From Bradyrhizobium sp. 132 (GTDB lineage Bacteria; Pseudomonadota; Alphaproteobacteria; Rhizobiales; Xanthobacteraceae): a stretch of DNA of 64,000 bases. The notes below the pieces were generated by a model. It saw nothing but the letters and a program-made list of their open reading frames with translations, had not been told where the DNA came from and did not search any database. A program made the position numbers and the translations under genes. The stretch is from NCBI RefSeq assembly GCF_023074185.1, contig NZ_JADPKY010000132.1, positions 424,626 to 488,625 on the forward strand. The letters are read 5' to 3'. Positions 61,271 to 64,000 of the stretch are shown in pieces; the stretch's first letter is position 1, and every line of letters starts with the position of its first letter.

Positions 61271-62581
61271 ATGGCCAGCCTGTACACCGAGGTGGATTCC
61301 GGGGCATCCGGGAGCGCGATCTGGAAGACGCGCAGCGTTGGCGCTGAGAGGATTGCCAGGGCGGCGATCAGCTGGTCGATCACCGTCAACGTGGTCGCAT
61401 CGATGGGCATCTTCAACGCCGGGCTGCTGCCGGCGGAGCTGAGCTTTCTGCAGCAGGCCATAGCCATCCTGATGTGGGGTGTCCTGATCTACGCTAGTGC
61501 ATTTGTGCAGCCGCGTCTGCGGTTACAGGTCAATCCCGATCTGGTGGCGCTGGTCGCATTCTACGGCTTCGCCGTTGTCTCGGTGTTCTGGTCCAGCCTG
61601 AACGTCGCAGCGATCATGAAGAGCGCTGCGCTTGCGATGACGACGTTCGGCGCATTCTGTCTCGTCACGCGCGTCGATCTGGACGAGGTCGTGAGGACCA
61701 CGGCCAATGGGCTTTTCATATTGGTCGCCGCATCGGCTTTCTGCGCGATCGCCGTGCCCGACATCGGGGTCGACCACAGCTGGATGCACAACGGTCAATG
61801 GCAGGGCGTCTACGAATCCAAGCAGACACTTGGTTTCGTGGGTGCCTATCTGATGTTCCTTGCCTGCTATCGGAAGATGACGGGGCAGGGGTGGCTGGCC
61901 TTCCTCGTTGTATTCTTGCTGGCGTCAACAAGCGTCCTCGCGTCGGAATCGCGCGGCGCCGGTGCTGTCGCCCTGGCTGCTTGCGCAATGCTCGTGACCT
62001 CGATGTGGTCGGTCGGCTGCATGAGGCTCTATGCGGTCCTGCCATTCGTCATGTGCATTCTGGCCGGATTCCTGATCCTGTATTTTTATGCGACGGGATA
62101 TGACGCCATCCATATAGGCGATGCGAGTGTCGATTTTACCGAGCGGACCTTCATCTGGCACTACGCGATAAGCCATTTTGACGATGCGCCGTTGCTCGGC
62201 TTCGGCATCAACGGCTTTTGGACGATCCCGTCGATCTACGATTATTTCGAACAGAACCACGGCTGGGTGCTCGACAATTATCACAGCGGCTACATCGCGA
62301 TCCTGATGGAAACGGGATTTTTGGGGTACACGCTGTTTGCCGCGAGCGTCCTGCTGTTCTCGCACAAGATCCTCCATCTGATTTCTGCACGCACGATCGA
62401 CCGATCGCACTGTGCTCTCATCATCGGATTCGTCGTCCTCAGCTTTCAGACCAATTTCACGGAGACGACATTCCTTCGCTCGACAATGTTCACATCGGTG
62501 CTCCTGGTGGGGTTTTTCTTCGCGACGTGCAGACCGGTGCGATCGACGGAATTGCAGTCTTTACCAATGGATGCAGGATGA
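61271..62581 (+). CDS. O-antigen ligase/polymerase family membrane protein (WaaL/Wzy-like)
   Basis: A 436-residue polytopic protein with about ten membrane helices. The large periplasmic loop near residues 285-345 contains R-T-F-I-W, G-F-G-I-N-G-F and H-S-G-Y-I-A-I-L-M-E-T-G, the pattern of the Wzy_C domain. It polymerises or ligates undecaprenyl-linked glycan units. AGGAAGG precedes the ATG. The stop overlaps the GH5 start by ATGA. Confidence 0.88.
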   Translation: MASLYTEVDSGASGSAIWKTRSVGAERIARAAISWSITVNVVASMGIFNAGLLPAELSFLQQAIAILMWGVLIYASAFVQPRLRLQVNPDLVALVAFYGFAVVSVFWSSLNVAAIMKSAALAMTTFGAFCLVTRVDLDEVVRTTANGLFILVAASAFCAIAVPDIGVDHSWMHNGQWQGVYESKQTLGFVGAYLMFLACYRKMTGQGWLAFLVVFLLASTSVLASESRGAGAVALAACAMLVTSMWSVGCMRLYAVLPFVMCILAGFLILYFYATGYDAIHIGDASVDFTERTFIWHYAISHFDDAPLLGFGINGFWTIPSIYDYFEQNHGWVLDNYHSGYIAILMETGFLGYTLFAASVLLFSHKILHLISARTIDRSHCALIIGFVVLSFQTNFTETTFLRSTMFTSVLLVGFFFATCRPVRSTELQSLPMDAG

Positions 62582-63603
62582 CCGCCGTACGCGCTCGTTG
62601 GCCGAGAAGCTTCAATCTCGCAGCAACGGCATTTTTCTTTGCTTCGCTGTTGTCCCACGCCCATGGGGCCGAGCAGTCCGCCTCCCGCGATATGCCAAAA
62701 CTGGGTCGCGGCATCAACATTCTCGGCTACGATGGAATCTGGGAAGGTGGCCAAAACGCGCCATTTCGCCTGAACAATTTGACCGCAATCAAGAAGGCCG
62801 GGTTCTCGCACGTCAGGATCAATTTTTTCGGCTTCAAGTTCATGGGCCCAGGGAACGTCCTGGACGAGATCGTCCTGAGGCGGCTCGACGCCGTGATCGA
62901 GGACGTCCTTGCAAGGAAACTCGTTCCCATCGTCGATGAGCACGATACCCACCTTTGCCAACGCGACGTTTCCGAATGCGGCGAGAAGCTCAGGGCGTTC
63001 TGGCGGCAGATCGCCGAGCGCTATGCCGGCAAATATCCGGCGCTCGTCTTCGAGGTCTTGAACGAGCCTGGTGGAGAAATGACGTCCGCCAGCTGGAATT
63101 CGCTCCTCAACGAATGTCTCGGCATCATCCGCCGCACCAATCCCGAACGGCCGGTCATTGCCGCCGTCCTCAACACGGATGAGATCCCGGTCGACGAACT
63201 GGCTCTGCCGGCCGACGACAGGCATCTCATCGTCACGTTCCATTATTACGCGCCGATACGGTTCACCCATCAGGGCGCGCCCTGGTCTCCGACGTTTTCG
63301 CGGATCGGGCCCCTGGATTGGGGCAGCCCGGACGACGAAGCGAAGGCGACCGCCGATTTCAAGAAGATGAGCGTATGGGCGGTGAAAGAGAAGCGTCCGG
63401 TTTATCTCGGTGAGTTCGGAGTGTACGAGCGTGCGCCATCCGACAGTCGCGAGCGCTATTTGTCGTTCGTGGCGAGAAGCGCCGACAGACTTGGCTGGGC
63501 ATGGGCCTACTGGCAATTCGATCACGACTTCGCGGCCTTCGACAGCGCACGTCAGGCCTGGAAGCCGGGCATCCTGCGCGCCTTGATGCCGCCAACGCGT
63601 TGA
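62578..63603 (+). CDS. Glycoside hydrolase family 5 (endoglucanase-like), secreted
   Basis: 341 residues with a signal peptide ending H-A-H-G-A (about 1-30). The acid/base glutamate is E163 in V-L-N-E-P-G-G and the nucleophile E279 in Y-L-G-E-F-G. H-Y-Y and the aromatic W-A-Y-W-Q-F complete a GH5 active site. Translationally coupled to the ligase/polymerase gene, it probably trims or releases the nascent polysaccharide in the periplasm. Confidence 0.9.
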   Translation: MTAVRARWPRSFNLAATAFFFASLLSHAHGAEQSASRDMPKLGRGINILGYDGIWEGGQNAPFRLNNLTAIKKAGFSHVRINFFGFKFMGPGNVLDEIVLRRLDAVIEDVLARKLVPIVDEHDTHLCQRDVSECGEKLRAFWRQIAERYAGKYPALVFEVLNEPGGEMTSASWNSLLNECLGIIRRTNPERPVIAAVLNTDEIPVDELALPADDRHLIVTFHYYAPIRFTHQGAPWSPTFSRIGPLDWGSPDDEAKATADFKKMSVWAVKEKRPVYLGEFGVYERAPSDSRERYLSFVARSADRLGWAWAYWQFDHDFAAFDSARQAWKPGILRALMPPTR

Positions 63604-63789
63604 AATCGCGCGCCCGATTCTTCTGCACAGTTTGCTGCACCTCCAAGCTTGCCGCAAATATCAGCCAGATCGCGATTGCCTTCAGGCGACAGTGAGAAAG
63701 TCAGCTCGGCGAGGTGGGTTGCGTCAAGCGGAACCAATTCACCTCGCGGAACGATTGTCGCGCTGAGACCTGTCGGGCAAAACACTCAG
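63604..63789. other. Intergenic region after the GH5 gene
   Basis: No convincing gene. A minus-strand frame (63552-63785) gives a fairly protein-like central stretch but runs into the antisense of the GH5 gene and matches nothing I recognise. It could be a decayed gene end. Confidence 0.3.
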
Positions 63790-64000
63790 CACCCCGTCAA
63801 CCCCTTCCGGCAAAAATATTCCACTTTATCGAAATTCGGTTTTGGCGTATGTGTCGCCCATCCCGGCTCACCCTTGAGGGGCGACCATGTGTCGTGATGG
63901 CCGTAGAGCCGGGCTTGCGGTGGACGCGGCAGCGTCGGGCGCGAAAGTGCGGGCAGGGCGGATTGCTCTCCGTGAGCCCAGAACTTCGTGCCGACGAGCG
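63790..64000 (+). repeat. Possible Bradyrhizobiaceae dispersed intergenic sequence
   Basis: The stretch including CCGTCAACCCCTTCCGGC, ATATTCCACTTTATCGAAATTC and the following GTGTCGCCCATCCCGGCTC, then GTGGACGCGGCAGCGTCGG, resembles a long non-coding sequence I recall in many copies in Bradyrhizobium-type genomes. It has no long reading frame of its own and continues past the window end. Recognition is from memory only. Confidence 0.4.

Noticed and set aside
63552..63785. Minus-strand 77-codon frame after the GH5 gene
   Set aside because: Part looks protein-like, but it continues as antisense of the GH5 gene and matches no family I know; perhaps a decayed gene end.
1..64000. CRISPR arrays, tRNA genes, intact transposases, prophage or defence systems
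   Set aside because: No regularly spaced repeats, tRNA-like cloverleaf, transposase or known defence gene was seen on either strand.

Overview
This window looks like a chromosomal segment of a high-GC alphaproteobacterium, most likely Bradyrhizobium or a close relative. That placement rests on gene content, dense ATGA/TGATG-coupled operons and the style of the protein sequences. No rRNA or other taxonomic marker is present, so it is an inference. I see no tRNA, rRNA, CRISPR array, intact insertion sequence or prophage.

Layout. (1) 1-12380: the 3' part of a giant two-partner-secretion adhesin, cut by the window edge, followed by its TpsB outer-membrane transporter. (2) 12397-39409: a near-complete aerobic cobalamin cluster. 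bluB-cobS-cobU (minus) diverge from cobD-cobC (plus), which meet cobQ-cobO (minus) tail to tail. A cobalamin riboswitch then leads the long plus-strand operon DUF1636-cobW-cobN-cobG-cobH-cobI-cobJ-(cobK inverted)-cobL-cobE-cobM-cobB-cobA. A second riboswitch leads a solitary CbiM-type cobalt permease, cobF and cobT. A histidine phosphatase, probably alpha-ribazole phosphatase, runs back towards cobT. A third riboswitch leads a TonB-dependent receptor and a PepSY membrane protein. The CobS/CobT-type AAA+ chelatase subunits and the CobR reductase are not in the window. (3) 39410-51615: a minus-strand catabolic operon with a divergent LysR regulator. It encodes a ribose-type (CUT2) ABC importer, a glycolate-oxidase-type FAD enzyme, an intradiol ring-cleavage dioxygenase of hydroxyquinol type, a beta-hydroxyacid dehydrogenase, an AtzA/SsnA-type amidohydrolase, a maleylacetate reductase, a Dabb-domain protein and a YCII-domain protein. 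A relic of a dihydropyrimidinase gene lies at its edge. (4) 51673-63603: a surface-polysaccharide locus with a GINT1-like glycosyltransferase, a GT4 glycosyltransferase, a Wzz-type chain-length protein with a degenerate tyrosine-kinase domain, a Wzx-type flippase, an FAD oxidoreductase, a CelD/BcsL acyltransferase, an O-antigen ligase/polymerase and a GH5 glycosidase. The last 200 bases resemble a dispersed intergenic sequence of Bradyrhizobiaceae.

How it works together. Cobalt would enter through CbiM and perhaps as a chelate through the riboswitch-controlled TonB receptor/PepSY pair. CobW may deliver it to CobN. The Cob enzymes build adenosylcobalamin, and the three riboswitches close the feedback loop. 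For two of the riboswitches I can trace hairpins that bury the Shine-Dalgarno sequence of the first gene, which points to translational control. The catabolic operon probably carries an imported compound through a trihydroxybenzene-type ring to maleylacetate and 3-oxoadipate, but its substrate is not evident. The polysaccharide genes look like a Wzx/Wzy-type export locus. The least explained parts are the TonB/PepSY pair under B12 control, the catabolic operon and the pseudokinase Wzz protein.
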